Source: Rhodopseudomonas palustris
GTDB taxonomy: Bacteria; Pseudomonadota; Alphaproteobacteria; Rhizobiales; Xanthobacteraceae
DNA length: 64,000 nucleotides
Direction: 5' to 3'
Assembly: GCF_003031265.1 (NCBI RefSeq)
Contig: NZ_CP019966.1
Location: 372,001-436,000 of the forward strand
Within the stretch, counting starts at the first letter, position 1. Every line of letters starts with the position of its first letter. The notes below the pieces were generated by a model that was given only the letters and a program-made list of their open reading frames with translations, was not told the DNA's origin and did no database searches. Position numbers and translations under genes: made by a program. Of the stretch, positions 44,810-54,873 are shown piece by piece.

Positions 44810-45080
44810 GGCGGCATGTCTGCTTGATCCACGTCATCGCCTGTTCACGCCGGTCGATTAAGCCGCGGCAGGATGCGTCGTGTCGCACGCGCGTCATCCT
44901 GCCGGCTTGCGGATTGCTGCCATCGAATGATCGGGTTGCGTCTGCGCACGGCGGGGTGGCATTGCAAGCCATGCACGCGTCGGCCACTATGTGGCGCTGC
45001 GACATCGCCGTCGTCATGCGCAAGACACCGTCGCGCACAGTGGGAATGGCCGGCTTCCGGCCGCTGGAATGAGAGGCCGC
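44810..45080. other. intergenic region upstream of glgC
   Basis: About 270 bp without a convincing gene. ORFs here lack Shine-Dalgarno sites and protein-like composition. It should hold the glgCA promoter. I see no obvious terminator or riboswitch. Confidence 0.4.
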
Positions 45081-46343
45081 ATGAGTCAAGGTGTCACCGC
45101 TCCGTTCGCCCGTCATGCGATGGCTTACGTGCTGGCGGGAGGACGCGGCAGCCGCCTGATGGAGCTGACCGACTGGCGCGCCAAACCTGCGGTGTATTTC
45201 GGCGGCAAATCCCGCATCATCGATTTCGCGCTGTCGAATGCGCTCAACTCCGGCATCCGCCGCATCGCGGTGGCGACGCAGTACAAGGCCCACAGCCTGA
45301 TTCGGCATCTGCAGCGCGGCTGGAACTTCTTCCGGCCGGAGCGCAACGAGAGCTTCGACATTCTGCCCGCGAGCCAGCGCGTCTCTGAAGAGATGTGGTA
45401 CCGGGGCACGGCGGACGCGGTCTATCAGAACATCGACATCATCGAGAGCTACGATCCGAAGTTCATCGTCCTGCTCGCGGGCGACCACGTCTACAAGATG
45501 GACTACGAGAAGATGCTGCAGCAGCACGTCGAGCAGGGTGCCGACGTCACGGTCGGCTGCCTCGAAGTGCCGCGGGCTGAAGCCACCGCGTTCGGCGTGA
45601 TGCACATCGACGAGAGCGATCGCATCATGTCGTTCCTGGAAAAGCCGGCCGATCCGCCGGCGATGCCGGGCAAGGCCGACAAGTCGCTGGTCAGCATGGG
45701 CATCTACGTCTTCGAGACCAAATTTCTGCTCGACGAGCTGCGCCGCGACGCCGCCGATCCGAATTCGACGCACGATTTCGGCAAGGACATCATCCCCTAC
45801 ATCGTCAAGCACGGCAAAGCGGTGGCGCATCACTTCGACAAGTCGTGCCGCCGGTCGAGCTCCGAAGCGATCAGCTATTGGCGTGACGTCGGCACGGTCG
45901 ACGCTTATTGGGCCGCCAATATCGATCTCACCGACATCGTGCCGGAGCTCGACCTCTACGACCGCGAATGGCCGATCTGGACCTATGGCGAGATCACGCC
46001 GCCGGCGAAATTCGTCCATGACAAGGAAGGCCGCCGCGGCGAAGCGGTGTCGTCGCTGGTGTCCGGCGGCTGCATCATCTCGGGTGCATCGCTGCGGCAT
46101 TCGCTGCTGTTCACCGGCGTCCGGGTGCACTCGTTCTCGCATGTCGAGAACACCGTGGTGCTGCCTTACGCCGACATCGGCCGCTCGTGCCGGCTGAAGA
46201 ATGTGGTGATCGATGCCGAGGTCAAGCTGCCGGCCGGTCTGGTGGTCGGTGAAGATCCGGAGCTTGATGCCAAGCGGTTCAGGCGCACCGAAAACGGCAT
46301 TTGTCTGATTACCCGCGCGATGATCGAGAAGCTCGACGCATGA
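45081..46343 (+). CDS. glgC: glucose-1-phosphate adenylyltransferase
   Basis: A 420-aa enzyme that makes ADP-glucose for glycogen synthesis. The nucleotide-binding start [24 protein letters not shown], the [11 protein letters not shown] block, [11 protein letters not shown] and [17 protein letters not shown] (left-handed beta-helix domain) are all present. The ATG at 45081 is in register with the family N-terminus; the longer frame is not. The stop overlaps the glgA start (ATGA), so the two are coupled. Confidence 0.96.
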   Translation: MSQGVTAPFARHAMAYVLAGGRGSRLMELTDWRAKPAVYFGGKSRIIDFALSNALNSGIRRIAVATQYKAHSLIRHLQRGWNFFRPERNESFDILPASQRVSEEMWYRGTADAVYQNIDIIESYDPKFIVLLAGDHVYKMDYEKMLQQHVEQGADVTVGCLEVPRAEATAFGVMHIDESDRIMSFLEKPADPPAMPGKADKSLVSMGIYVFETKFLLDELRRDAADPNSTHDFGKDIIPYIVKHGKAVAHHFDKSCRRSSSEAISYWRDVGTVDAYWAANIDLTDIVPELDLYDREWPIWTYGEITPPAKFVHDKEGRRGEAVSSLVSGGCIISGASLRHSLLFTGVRVHSFSHVENTVVLPYADIGRSCRLKNVVIDAEVKLPAGLVVGEDPELDAKRFRRTENGICLITRAMIEKLDA

Positions 46344-47791
46344 CCACACTGGCGGTTCTCTCTGTTGCGTCGGAACTGTTTCCGCTGATCAAGACCGGCG
46401 GGCTCGCCGATGTGGCGGGCGCGTTGCCGGCCGCCCTGCGGGCCAACGACATCGCCGTCACCTCGCTTCTGCCGGGCTATCCGGCGGTGCTCGGCGGTAT
46501 CGAGGATCCGCAGCAGGTCCATAGCTTCAACGAATTGTTCGGCGGCACCGGGCGGCTGCTGGCTGCGCGCTGCGGCGATCTCGATCTGTTCGTGCTCGAC
46601 GCGCCGCATCTCTATGTCCGGCCGGGCAATCCCTATGTCGGCGCGGACGGCAAGGATTGGCCCGACAACGGCCTGCGCTTTGCGGCGCTGGCGCAGGTCG
46701 GCGCCGCGATCGGCCAGGGTCTGTTGCCGCACTACAAGCCGGACGTGCTGCACGCCCACGATTGGCAGACCGGACTGTTGCCGGCCTATCTGAAATACAG
46801 CGGACGGCCGGGACCGAAGACCGTCTTCACCATCCACAATCTGGCGTTCCAGGGGAGGTTTCCCTACGAGCTGCTCGCCAGGCTGGGCCTGCCGGAGCGC
46901 GCCTTCGGGCTCGACGGCATCGAGTATTATGGCGGCATCGGCTATCTCAAGGCTGGCCTGCAGCTTGCCGACCGCATCACCACCGTGTCGCCGACTTATG
47001 CAGCCGAGATCCAGGGTTCGGAAGCCGGCATGGGCCTCGACGGCCTGCTGCGGCTGCGCGCCGACCGGCTGTCCGGCATCCTCAACGGCATCGACACCGA
47101 CGTCTGGAATCCGGCCAACGACGCGTTGATCTCGGCCACCTACGACGTCGAAAGCATTGCGGCCCGCACCCGTAACAAGAAGGTGCTGCAGGCACGGTTC
47201 GGCCTCAAGCCCGAGCCGGGCGCGCTGCTGTACGGCGTGATCAGCCGGCTGTCGTGGCAGAAGGGGCTCGACCTGTTGCTCGAAGCCCTGCCGCAACTGA
47301 TCGCGGGCGGCGCGCAGCTCGCCCTGCTCGGCTCCGGCGATGCCGAACTCGAACAGGCCTACGCGGCCGCGGCGCGCAAATATCCCGGCCAGGTCGGCGC
47401 GGTGATCGGCTACGACGAAGCGCTGGCGCATCAGATCCAGGCCGGCGCCGACGCGCTGCTGGTGCCGTCGCGGTTCGAACCCTGCGGCCTGACGCAGCTC
47501 TGCGCCTTGCGTTATGGCGCGGTGCCGGTGGTGGCGCGGGTCGGCGGTCTGGCCGATACGGTGGTCGACGCCAACGAGATGGCGACCGCCACCGGGGTTG
47601 CGACCGGCGTCCAGTTCGCGCCGGTGACGACCGATGCGCTGATCAAGGCGTTCGGCAAAACCCGCGCGCTGTTCGCCGACGTCGTTGCCTGGCGCAATCT
47701 GCAGATCAACGGCATGACCACCGACGTGTCGTGGAAGAACCCGGCGCAGCACTACGCGAAGCTGTATCGCGACCTGGTGGCCGAGCGCTGA
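46340..47791 (+). CDS. glgA: glycogen synthase (ADP-glucose, GT5)
   Basis: A 483-aa GT5 glycosyltransferase that elongates alpha-1,4-glucan. The ADP-glucose-binding KTGGLADV is near residue 15. [23 protein letters not shown] and the C-terminal [12 protein letters not shown] with the catalytic glutamate follow. Complete and of usual length. Coupled to glgC by a 4-bp overlap. No glgB, glgX or glgP is in the window. Confidence 0.96.
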   Translation: MTTLAVLSVASELFPLIKTGGLADVAGALPAALRANDIAVTSLLPGYPAVLGGIEDPQQVHSFNELFGGTGRLLAARCGDLDLFVLDAPHLYVRPGNPYVGADGKDWPDNGLRFAALAQVGAAIGQGLLPHYKPDVLHAHDWQTGLLPAYLKYSGRPGPKTVFTIHNLAFQGRFPYELLARLGLPERAFGLDGIEYYGGIGYLKAGLQLADRITTVSPTYAAEIQGSEAGMGLDGLLRLRADRLSGILNGIDTDVWNPANDALISATYDVESIAARTRNKKVLQARFGLKPEPGALLYGVISRLSWQKGLDLLLEALPQLIAGGAQLALLGSGDAELEQAYAAAARKYPGQVGAVIGYDEALAHQIQAGADALLVPSRFEPCGLTQLCALRYGAVPVVARVGGLADTVVDANEMATATGVATGVQFAPVTTDALIKAFGKTRALFADVVAWRNLQINGMTTDVSWKNPAQHYAKLYRDLVAER

Positions 47792-47933
47792 GCCGGCCGT
47801 CGGCGCGCTTCAACGATTGAGCCCGAATCCCGGCCTTGTCGCCGATGGTCTTGATCGCCGTCACGGCTCGTGACAGCGATGCTGTGATGACGATCCCGCC
47901 AAGGGACGCAAGGCGACCAAAAGGGAGAAACCC

Positions 47934-48734
47934 ATGCCCAGCCAGGACACCGTCCGGATCGAACGCGATGGTCCGGTGACCATCGTCACGATCAACCGCC
48001 CCGAACGCCGCAACGCCGTCGACGGCGCCACCGCCAAGAAGCTGTACGACGCCTTCCTGGCGTTCGATGCCGACGAGACCGCGTCGGTGGCGGTGTTCAC
48101 CGGTGCGGGCGGCACGTTCTGCGCCGGGGCCGATCTGAAAGCGGTGGCGGCGGGCGATGCCGAAAAGAAGCGCGAGATCGCCGGCCATAACACGCTGGCG
48201 CCGATGGGCCCGAGCCGGCTGCGGCTGTCCAAGTCGGTGATCGCCGCGGTCGAAGGCTTTGCGGTCGCCGGTGGCCTCGAGCTGGCGTTGTGGGCCGATA
48301 TGCGCGTGGTCGCCGAAGACGCGACCTTCGGGGTGTACTGCCGCCGCTTCGGCGTGCCGCTGATCGACCTCGGCACCATCCGGCTGCCGCGGCTGATCGG
48401 TCACTCCCAGGCGATGGATCTGATTCTCACCGGCCGTCCGGTGGCGGCCGACGAAGCGCACCGCATCGGGCTCGCCAACCGCCTGGTGCCGCGCGGCGAG
48501 GCGCTGGCGCGCGCGATCGAACTCGCCAAACAGATCGCACAATTCCCGCAGACCTGCCTGCGCGCCGACCGGCTGTCGGCTCTGCAGCAGTGGGATCTGC
48601 CGGAAGAAGACGCGATCATGAACGAGATGCGCGGCGGGCTGAAAGTGATCCAATCCGGCGAAACCCTGTCCGGCGCAACGCGGTTTGCGCAGGGCGAAGG
48701 GCGCCACGGAGCGTTCGGCAAGCCGGCTCTATGA
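47934..48734 (+). CDS. enoyl-CoA hydratase/isomerase family protein
   Basis: A 266-aa crotonase-fold protein. The oxyanion-hole segments GTFCAGADLKAV and VEGFAVAGGLELALWADMRV are present, and the N-terminal TINRPERRNAVDG is typical. The GLELALWAD block with Glu supports hydratase activity, though isomerase or dehalogenase relatives share the fold. The stop overlaps the start of the next gene by 4 bp (ATGA). The exact acyl-CoA is unknown. Confidence 0.87.
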   Translation: MPSQDTVRIERDGPVTIVTINRPERRNAVDGATAKKLYDAFLAFDADETASVAVFTGAGGTFCAGADLKAVAAGDAEKKREIAGHNTLAPMGPSRLRLSKSVIAAVEGFAVAGGLELALWADMRVVAEDATFGVYCRRFGVPLIDLGTIRLPRLIGHSQAMDLILTGRPVAADEAHRIGLANRLVPRGEALARAIELAKQIAQFPQTCLRADRLSALQQWDLPEEDAIMNEMRGGLKVIQSGETLSGATRFAQGEGRHGAFGKPAL

Positions 48735-49303
48735 TCAGGCGCGGCGAGCAGGCTGGGGCTGGTAGATCACATCGCGGTGTGGCGGCCGCGTTGATCTGCG
48801 CTGCGCTGTCGTTCGCCGCCTCCTCCGTCCGCGCCGATTGCTACGACCGCGACCGCAGCGGCCATCAGACGCGTTTTCGTCTGGCGGCCGCAGAGGCGAT
48901 CGACCAGCGCACCGGGCTGATCTGGCAGCGCTGCTCGGTGGGCAACAGTTGGAGCGGCAACGCCGGCTGCAAAGGAGCGGTCAGCTATCTCGGCCTCGAT
49001 CAGGCGATCGCGGCGGCGGGCCGTGCTGGCGACGGCTGGCGCGTGCCGTCGGGCGCGGAGCTCGAGAGTCTCGTCGATAGCGATTGCGGCAGCCCGGTGG
49101 TCGATACCACGGTGTTTCCCGACATCGTGCCGACCGAGGAGGGCCTCGCCAAATACTGGACCGTCACGCCGTACGGCATGCTCGATCTGTACTGGAATTT
49201 CGACTTCGTCGACGGCCATCCGGACAGCAACAGCCGGGGCATCCGCCTCGCCGTGCGGCTGGTGCGCTCGGCCGGTCCCGACACCAAGCCGAAGGCGGAC
49301 TAG
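48731..49303 (+). CDS. secreted DUF1566-like (Lcl-type) protein
   Basis: A 190-aa protein with a signal peptide (hydrophobic residues about 17-33, then SSVRADC). The body has the pattern DQRTGLIWQRCSVG and GDGWRVPSGAELESLVD, which is the DUF1566 fold (treble-clef/C-type-lectin-like) seen in adhesin-like proteins. Cysteines may form disulfides in the periplasm. The start overlaps the upstream crotonase gene, an unexplained pairing. Confidence 0.75.
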   Translation: MIRRGEQAGAGRSHRGVAAALICAALSFAASSVRADCYDRDRSGHQTRFRLAAAEAIDQRTGLIWQRCSVGNSWSGNAGCKGAVSYLGLDQAIAAAGRAGDGWRVPSGAELESLVDSDCGSPVVDTTVFPDIVPTEEGLAKYWTVTPYGMLDLYWNFDFVDGHPDSNSRGIRLAVRLVRSAGPDTKPKAD

Positions 49304-49362
49304 AGCATCTCTGCTTTTGACAGAATCAGGACCGAACTTCCTAGCGGTCGCAGCTTGTAGAG

Positions 49363-49468
49363 CCTCATGGTGAGGAGGCGCGAGGCGCCGTCTCGAACCA
49401 TGCGCCGCAGGCGATGTGGCTCCTCATCCTTCGAGACGCCCGGCTTGCCGGGCTCCTCAGGATGAGGA
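49363..49468. repeat. intergenic palindromic repeat (CCTCATGGTGAGGAG family)
   Basis: CCTCATGGTGAGGAGGCGC and the right part CTCATCCTTCGAGACG ... CTCCTCAGGATGAGGA form several nested inverted repeats. This type is common in Bradyrhizobium-like intergenic space. It fills most of the gap 49304-49539. The rest shows nothing I recognise. Confidence 0.75.
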
Positions 49469-49539
49469 CTTCGGACGCTTGGCAAAGGCCAAATCCACTT
49501 CAATCAATTGATGAAGCGCTCTAAGCCCCGCCAGCGGTC

Positions 49540-50259
49540 TCAAATCAGCCTCAGCCCCTTGAGGCTGGCGTGACCGTTCTTGCCGACGATGATGTGGTCG
49601 TGCACCGCGATGCCGAGCGGCTCGGCGATCGTCATGATCGACTTGGTCATCTGGATATCAGCCTGTGACGGCGTCGGATCGCCCGACGGGTGATTGTGCA
49701 CCATGATCACCGCGGTGGCCGACAGTTCGAGGCCGCGTTTGACGATCTCGCGCGGGTACACCGGCGTGTGGTCGACGGTGCCGACCTGTTGCAGTTCGTC
49801 GGCGATCAGCTGGTTGCGTTTGTCGAGAAACAGGATTCGGAACTGCTCCTTGTCGGCGAACGCCATGGTGGTGCGGCAATAGTCGATCACCGCCGACCAT
49901 GACGACAGCACGGTGCGCTGCTTCACCTGCCCCTTGGTCACCCGCGCCGCCGCAGCCGCGATCAGTCCGATCTCGATGATGGCGGCGTCGCCGACCCCGC
50001 TGACTTCGCGCAGCCGTTCGGCCGGCGCATGCACCGCCTCGGCGAACGAACCAAACCGGGCGATCAGCTCTTTCGCGATTGGTTTGACGTCGCGGCGCGG
50101 CAGCGCCCGGAACAGCACCAGCTCGAGCAGCTCGTAGTCGGACAGCGCGTCGGCGCCGGCGTCGCGAAACCGTTCACGCAGCCGCTCCCGATGGCCATGA
50201 TAATGCGGCGCTTCGGCAAATCCGGCTAAATGCAATCGCTCGGCGTTGTCTGTCGGCAT
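49540..50259 (-). CDS. radC: RadC-family JAB/MPN-domain protein
   Basis: A 239-aa protein. An N-terminal helix-hairpin-helix region ([18 protein letters not shown], then [12 protein letters not shown]) is followed by the JAB metalloprotease-like domain with [16 protein letters not shown] (HxHPSGDxxPSxxD zinc motif). RadC was once linked to DNA repair, but its role is unsettled. Start at 50259 (MPTDNAERL) or 50294. Neighbouring ku suggests a DNA-repair context. Confidence 0.9.
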   Translation of the reverse strand: MPTDNAERLHLAGFAEAPHYHGHRERLRERFRDAGADALSDYELLELVLFRALPRRDVKPIAKELIARFGSFAEAVHAPAERLREVSGVGDAAIIEIGLIAAAAARVTKGQVKQRTVLSSWSAVIDYCRTTMAFADKEQFRILFLDKRNQLIADELQQVGTVDHTPVYPREIVKRGLELSATAVIMVHNHPSGDPTPSQADIQMTKSIMTIAEPLGIAVHDHIIVGKNGHASLKGLRLI

Positions 50260-50363
50260 GTCCACGGCCGCGCAGGTCTGGTTCCGGACAACCATGCCGT
50301 GCCGCGCGGCTTTTGCAACCCGAATTCGGCTCTGGTTCTCGGCGCTGAACAGAGTTCCTGGCG

Positions 50364-50606
50364 CTAGTCGGCGCTGGGCAGCCGGCGCATGGTGAATTCG
50401 ATGGTGTCGTCCGGCAATTCCCGCCAGCTCTCGACGCTGCTCATATAGGCGGCCTTCGGCCACGCCTCGAGAAACGCCTTCGCCTTGGCGCGGGCGGCCG
50501 GGCGGGGCAGCACGAAGGTCTCGCGCAGAAAGCCGTCGGCCGGCTTGCTGCGCCGCGCCATCCGCGTCGCAAGATCGCGCGGCAAATCCCGGGGACGATC
50601 GATCAT
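50364..50606 (-). CDS. hypothetical protein, 80 aa
   Basis: A small basic protein ([20 protein letters not shown] at the start) with a conserved-looking middle [21 protein letters not shown]. It has no signal peptide and no recognised domain. It diverges from ku, with 104 bp between the starts. A link to DNA repair would be guilt by association only. Confidence 0.6.
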   Translation of the reverse strand: MIDRPRDLPRDLATRMARRSKPADGFLRETFVLPRPAARAKAKAFLEAWPKAAYMSSVESWRELPDDTIEFTMRRLPSAD

Positions 50607-50710
50607 GGCGGCGGCTCCGCTGCTCCTCGACAGCAAGATAGTCGGTCGCGGGAACGAATCCGAGTCCTTCCGGCTTTGAGTCCGGTTCGAGTAGCAGTGG
50701 AGTATGCGTC

Positions 50711-51706
50711 ATGGCCCCCCGCGCCAATTGGAAGGGCTTTCTCAGGTTGTCTCTGGTGACCTGCCCGGTAGCGCTCTACCCGGCCACATCGGATTCCGAA
50801 AAAATCAGCTTCAACCAGATCAACCGCGCCACAGGGCATCGGATCAAATACCTGAAGGTCGATGCCGAGACCGGCGACGAGGTGCCGTCCGACGAGATCA
50901 TGAAGGGCTACAAGGTCGATACCGACAGCTACATCGAGGTCACCAAGGATGAGCTCGACAACATCGCGCTGGAGTCGACCCGCACCATCGAAATCGATCA
51001 GTTCGTGCCGCGGTCCGAAATCGACGATCTGTATCTGGTGCGCCCGTATTACCTGGTGCCGGACGGCAAGGTCGGTCACGACGCCTATGCGGTGATCCGC
51101 GAAACCATCCGCAGCATGGACAAGGTGGCGCTGGCGCGCGTGGTGCTGACCAATCGCGAGCACGTCATCGCGTTGGAAGCGCGCGACAAGGGCCTGGTCG
51201 GAATGCTGCTGCGCTACCCTTACGAGGTGCGCGAGGCCGGCGATTACTTCGACGACATCCAGGACGTGAAGATCACCAAGGATATGCTCGACCTCGCCAA
51301 ACATATCGTCGAGCAGAAGTCCGGCCACTTCCAGCCCGATCTGTTCGAAGATCACTACGAGAGCGCCCTCACCGAACTGATCAACAGCAAGATGGCCGGG
51401 CAGCCGATCAAGCCGCAGGCCCGCCCGCGCGGCGACAACGTCGTCGACCTGATGGACGCGCTGCGCAGGAGCCTCGGCGACGCGAAATCGGCGCCGGCGG
51501 CCAAGAAGTCAGCCTCATCCGAACCTGCGGAGAAGTCTGCCCTCGCCAAGCCCGCCCGCGCCAAGAAGCGCAAGACCGCGCCTGGGCAAAAGGAAATGCT
51601 GCTGCCGATCGCAGGTAGCGGCACCGGCAAGGCGAAGGAAGAACCGGCGAAGGCAAAGAAGCCCGCGCGGAGCGCGGCGGGGCCTAAAGCCCGGAAGGCC
51701 GGTTAG
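50711..51706 (+). CDS. ku: bacterial Ku DNA end-binding protein
   Basis: A 331-aa Ku homodimer subunit for non-homologous end joining. It starts [19 protein letters not shown], the family N-terminus, and has [32 protein letters not shown] and the bridge segment with [18 protein letters not shown]. From about residue 255 there is a Lys/Ala-rich tail ([17 protein letters not shown] type), as in Ku proteins that bind DNA internally. LigD is not in the window. Confidence 0.95.
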   Translation: MAPRANWKGFLRLSLVTCPVALYPATSDSEKISFNQINRATGHRIKYLKVDAETGDEVPSDEIMKGYKVDTDSYIEVTKDELDNIALESTRTIEIDQFVPRSEIDDLYLVRPYYLVPDGKVGHDAYAVIRETIRSMDKVALARVVLTNREHVIALEARDKGLVGMLLRYPYEVREAGDYFDDIQDVKITKDMLDLAKHIVEQKSGHFQPDLFEDHYESALTELINSKMAGQPIKPQARPRGDNVVDLMDALRRSLGDAKSAPAAKKSASSEPAEKSALAKPARAKKRKTAPGQKEMLLPIAGSGTGKAKEEPAKAKKPARSAAGPKARKAG

Positions 51707-51744
51707 TGCAACACGACCTCAAGGCCCGCGTCCCCTCACCCCAC

Positions 51745-51768
51745 CCCTCTCCCGCAAGCGGGAGAGGG
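51745..51768. repeat. palindromic repeat, copy 1 of an inverted pair
   Basis: A perfect palindrome CCCTCTCCCGC-AA-GCGGGAGAGGG, after the ku stop. Flanks (CCCCTCACCCCA to the left) match the inverse of copy 2's right flank, so the two copies lie in opposite orientation. Confidence 0.85.
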
Positions 51769-51909
51769 AGCGCGCCGTGCGTGGGGCCAGGACTGTGGCT
51801 TGGCGAGAGAGCCGTAGATTGTGGAGCGGACTTGGCTGGGAAAAGGACAGCGGACTACCACTCTGCGTCCGCTCGAAGTGTATTACTTAACCCCCCCAGG
51901 CAGCCTGCT

Positions 51910-51933
51910 CCCTCTCCCGCTTGCGGGAGAGGG
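51910..51933. repeat. palindromic repeat, copy 2 of an inverted pair
   Basis: The same palindrome with a TT centre, followed by TCGGGGTGAGG. Together with copy 1 it encloses 141 bp of non-coding DNA, a MITE- or BIME-like arrangement. Confidence 0.85.
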
Positions 51934-52030
51934 TCGGGGTGAGGACGACGCGAGCACTGAGCTGGCTCTTGAGCGGGGGCCGGCGTAGGGAGCTTTTGCC
52001 GACGCTACGGCGGCTGCGCGATGGACGCGC

Positions 52031-52855
52031 TCAGCTCTGGAACGGCGGCTTGTCGAGGCCCTTGGGCGAAGCCGTGAAAATCTCGCAGCCGTCTTCGGTG
52101 ACGCCGATCGAGTGTTCGAACTGCGCCGACAGCGAGCGGTCGCGGGTGACCGCGGTCCAGCCGTCGGACAGGATCTTCACGTACGGCTTGCCGAGATTGA
52201 TCATCGGCTCGATGGTGAAGAACATGCCGGGCTTCAGCACCGCGCCCTGCCCGGGGCTGCCGACGTGGATGATGTTCGGCTCGTCGTGGAACAGCCGGCC
52301 GAGGCCATGGCCGCAGAAGTCGCGCACCACGCTCATCTGCTGCGGTTCGACGAAACTCTGAATGGCGTGGCCGATGTCGCCGGTGGTGGCGCCCGGCTTG
52401 ACCGCCGCGATGCCGCGCAGCAGCGACTCGTAGGTGACGTCGATCAGCCGCTCGGCTTTGCGGGCGATCGGACCCACCGGATACATCCGGCTGGAGTCGC
52501 CGTACCAGCCGTCGACGATCATGGTGACGTCGACATTGACGATGTCGCCTTCCTTCAGCGGCCGGTCGCCCGGCATGCCGTGGCAGACGACGTGATTCAG
52601 CGAGGTGCAGGTCGAGTAGCGGTAGCCGCGGTACATCAGCGTCGCCGGATAGGCGCCATGGCTGAAGGCGAATTCGCGAACGAAGTCGTCGATCTTCGAG
52701 GTCGGAACGCCCGGCTTGACGATGTCGACCAATTCGTCGAGGCAGCGCGCCACCAATTGGCCGGCCTTGCGCATGCCGGCGAAGCCGGCCGGGCCGTGCA
52801 GCTTGATCTGCCCGGTCTTGCGCTGGGCGGTTTCGGTGGCGTCGACGTAGCTCAT
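52031..52855 (-). CDS. map: methionine aminopeptidase type I
   Basis: A 274-aa enzyme that removes initiator methionine from nascent proteins. Metal ligands are in VNVDVTMIVDGWYGDSS (two Asp), GHGLGRLFHDEP (His), FFTIEP (Glu) and SAQFEHSIGV (Glu). The start at 52855 (MSYVDATETAQR) is consistent with family length. The upstream extension of the frame is a shadow. Complete. Confidence 0.95.
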   Translation of the reverse strand: MSYVDATETAQRKTGQIKLHGPAGFAGMRKAGQLVARCLDELVDIVKPGVPTSKIDDFVREFAFSHGAYPATLMYRGYRYSTCTSLNHVVCHGMPGDRPLKEGDIVNVDVTMIVDGWYGDSSRMYPVGPIARKAERLIDVTYESLLRGIAAVKPGATTGDIGHAIQSFVEPQQMSVVRDFCGHGLGRLFHDEPNIIHVGSPGQGAVLKPGMFFTIEPMINLGKPYVKILSDGWTAVTRDRSLSAQFEHSIGVTEDGCEIFTASPKGLDKPPFQS

Positions 52856-53058
52856 GCGGACCAGTCTTTTGAAGATGCGGTGATTTGAGCCCAATCTAGT
52901 GATCGCGGCCCGCCGCAGCAAGCGCGCGCGCCGGCCGTCTGGGTCGCCGGCCGGACATGGCCGCTGCCGAAGGCTATCGGCCGCAATGCTCTCTTGGCGA
53001 CGCAATCCGGCGACGTTAAGGATGCGGCAGCGTTCCGTCATCCAATCGCAGAGAGGCA

Positions 53059-54852
53059 ATGGAGTCCCTCGACTCGGTCAGCATCGCCATTCTGCTCGGC
53101 TCCGTCCTGGTGATGGCGGGGATTCTGTCGAGCCTGCTGGCGCTGCGGTTCGGCGCGCCGCTGCTGCTGGTGTTCCTGGTCATCGGCATTCTGGCCGGCG
53201 AGTCCGGCCCGGGCGGCCTCAACTTCAACGATCTCGGCACCACCTACCTCGTCGGCTCCGTGGCGCTGGCGCTGATCCTGTTCGACGGCGGCCTCAAAAC
53301 GCGATTCTCCAGCATCAAGGCGGTGCTGGCGCCGTCGATGGGACTGGCCACGGTCGGCGTGCTGCTGACCGCGCTGGTGACCGCGCCGGTGGCCCGCTAC
53401 GCGCTCGATCTGAGCTGGGTCGAAGCGCTGCTGGCCGGCGCGGTGGTCGCCTCGACCGATGCGGCGGCGGTGTTCCTGCTGGTGCATGCCCAGGGGCTGC
53501 GGCTGCGCCCCCGCGTCGGCGCGACCCTGGAGGTCGAATCCGGCACCAACGATCCGTTCGCGGTGTTCCTTACCCTGATGCTGGTGGAGCTGATCACCCG
53601 CGGCGAAAGCTCGATCCTGCATGTGCTGATCGAGTTCGTCCGCGAGGCGGCGCTCGGCGCGGTGATCGGCGTGGTCGGCGGCCGCGTCGTGGTGATGGCG
53701 CTCAATCGCGTGGCGCTGCCGCAGGGCCTTCACGCGCCGTTCGTGACCACCGCGGCGCTGGTGGTATTCGGCGCCGCGCAGATGTCGCATGCCTCAGGAT
53801 TTCTCGCCGTCTATCTCGCCGGCATGATCATCGGCAATCAGCCGACCCGCGCGCATAATTCGGTGGTGGCGTTTCTCGACGCCGCGACCTGGCTGGCGCA
53901 GATCGTGATGTTCGTGCTGCTCGGCCTGTTGGTGTCGCCGCAGCGGCTGATGGACAGTATCGGCCCTGCGGTGGTGATCGCGTTGGCCTTGATGCTGGTG
54001 GCGCGGCCGCTCGCGGTGTTCATCTGTTTGGCGCCGTTCCGCTTCAACTGGCGGGAGCGGCTGTTCATCGCCTGGGTCGGCCTGCGCGGCGCGGTCGCGA
54101 TCTTCCTGGCGTCGATCCCGATGCTGGTCGGGCTGTCGAAGGCGTACATCTATTTCGACGTCGCCTTCGTGGTGGTGCTGATCTCGCTGATGCTGCAGGG
54201 CTGGACGCTGGCGCCGGCGGCCCGCAAGCTGCACGTCGCGTTGCCGCGCACCGATCGCGGGCCGCGGCGCATTGAACTCGATCTGCCCGGCCAGCTCGAA
54301 CAGCAGCTCGTCGGTTATGCGGTGCGGCCGAAAAGCCTGTACCTCAAACGCGGCCTGATCCCGTCGTGGTCGAAGCCGACGCTGGTGATCCGCGACGAGC
54401 GCATTCTCACGCCGGAGGAAGCCGATCCGGTCGCGCCCGGCGACTACGTTTACCTGCTGGCGCCGCCCGAAAAGGCAGCCGCGCTCGACCGCTTCTTCGT
54501 CGATATGCCGCCGTCGACCGCGCCCGATCCGCATCTGCTCGGCGACTTCATCGTGCCGGGAGAGACCTCGCTCGGCGATCTTGCGGCCGCTTACGGCGTC
54601 AGCGTGCCGGCCGGCCAGGAAGCGCTGACGCTGGCGGATTACTTCGACATCTATCTCGACCAGGCCCCGATGGTCGGCGCGACGCTGCCGCTGGACTCGA
54701 TCGTGCTGGTGGCGCGCAGCCTCGGCGGCGGCCGCGTCAACGTCGTCGGCCTGCGGCTGCCGGAGGAAGAAGACGAGGCGCCGCCGCCGACCCGGCTCAC
54801 CAAACTGAAGTCCAAGCTGTCGGACGTCTGGTCGGCGCTCGCGGGCGTGTAG
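53059..54852 (+). CDS. K+/H+ antiporter of the CPA1/NhaP2 type
   Basis: A 597-aa membrane antiporter. About 12-13 helices fill residues 5-395, including STDAAAVFLL and the ESGTNDPFAVFL motif with the Asp-Asp-type transport site. They are followed by a cytosolic RCK_C/TrkA-C regulatory domain (about 405-480) and a CorC/HlyC-like C-terminal tail. This is the NhaP2/CvrA architecture, involved in potassium homeostasis at high external K+. Start at 53059 is an ATG after GCAGAGAGGCA. Confidence 0.9.
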   Translation: MESLDSVSIAILLGSVLVMAGILSSLLALRFGAPLLLVFLVIGILAGESGPGGLNFNDLGTTYLVGSVALALILFDGGLKTRFSSIKAVLAPSMGLATVGVLLTALVTAPVARYALDLSWVEALLAGAVVASTDAAAVFLLVHAQGLRLRPRVGATLEVESGTNDPFAVFLTLMLVELITRGESSILHVLIEFVREAALGAVIGVVGGRVVVMALNRVALPQGLHAPFVTTAALVVFGAAQMSHASGFLAVYLAGMIIGNQPTRAHNSVVAFLDAATWLAQIVMFVLLGLLVSPQRLMDSIGPAVVIALALMLVARPLAVFICLAPFRFNWRERLFIAWVGLRGAVAIFLASIPMLVGLSKAYIYFDVAFVVVLISLMLQGWTLAPAARKLHVALPRTDRGPRRIELDLPGQLEQQLVGYAVRPKSLYLKRGLIPSWSKPTLVIRDERILTPEEADPVAPGDYVYLLAPPEKAAALDRFFVDMPPSTAPDPHLLGDFIVPGETSLGDLAAAYGVSVPAGQEALTLADYFDIYLDQAPMVGATLPLDSIVLVARSLGGGRVNVVGLRLPEEEDEAPPPTRLTKLKSKLSDVWSALAGV

Positions 54853-54873
54853 CGCGTGGTCTCTCCGGGCTGA

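Noticed and set aside
44824-45072. An 82-codon plus-strand ORF upstream of glgC
   Set aside because: No Shine-Dalgarno, no domain and composition unlike the neighbours' proteins. Treated as regulatory space.
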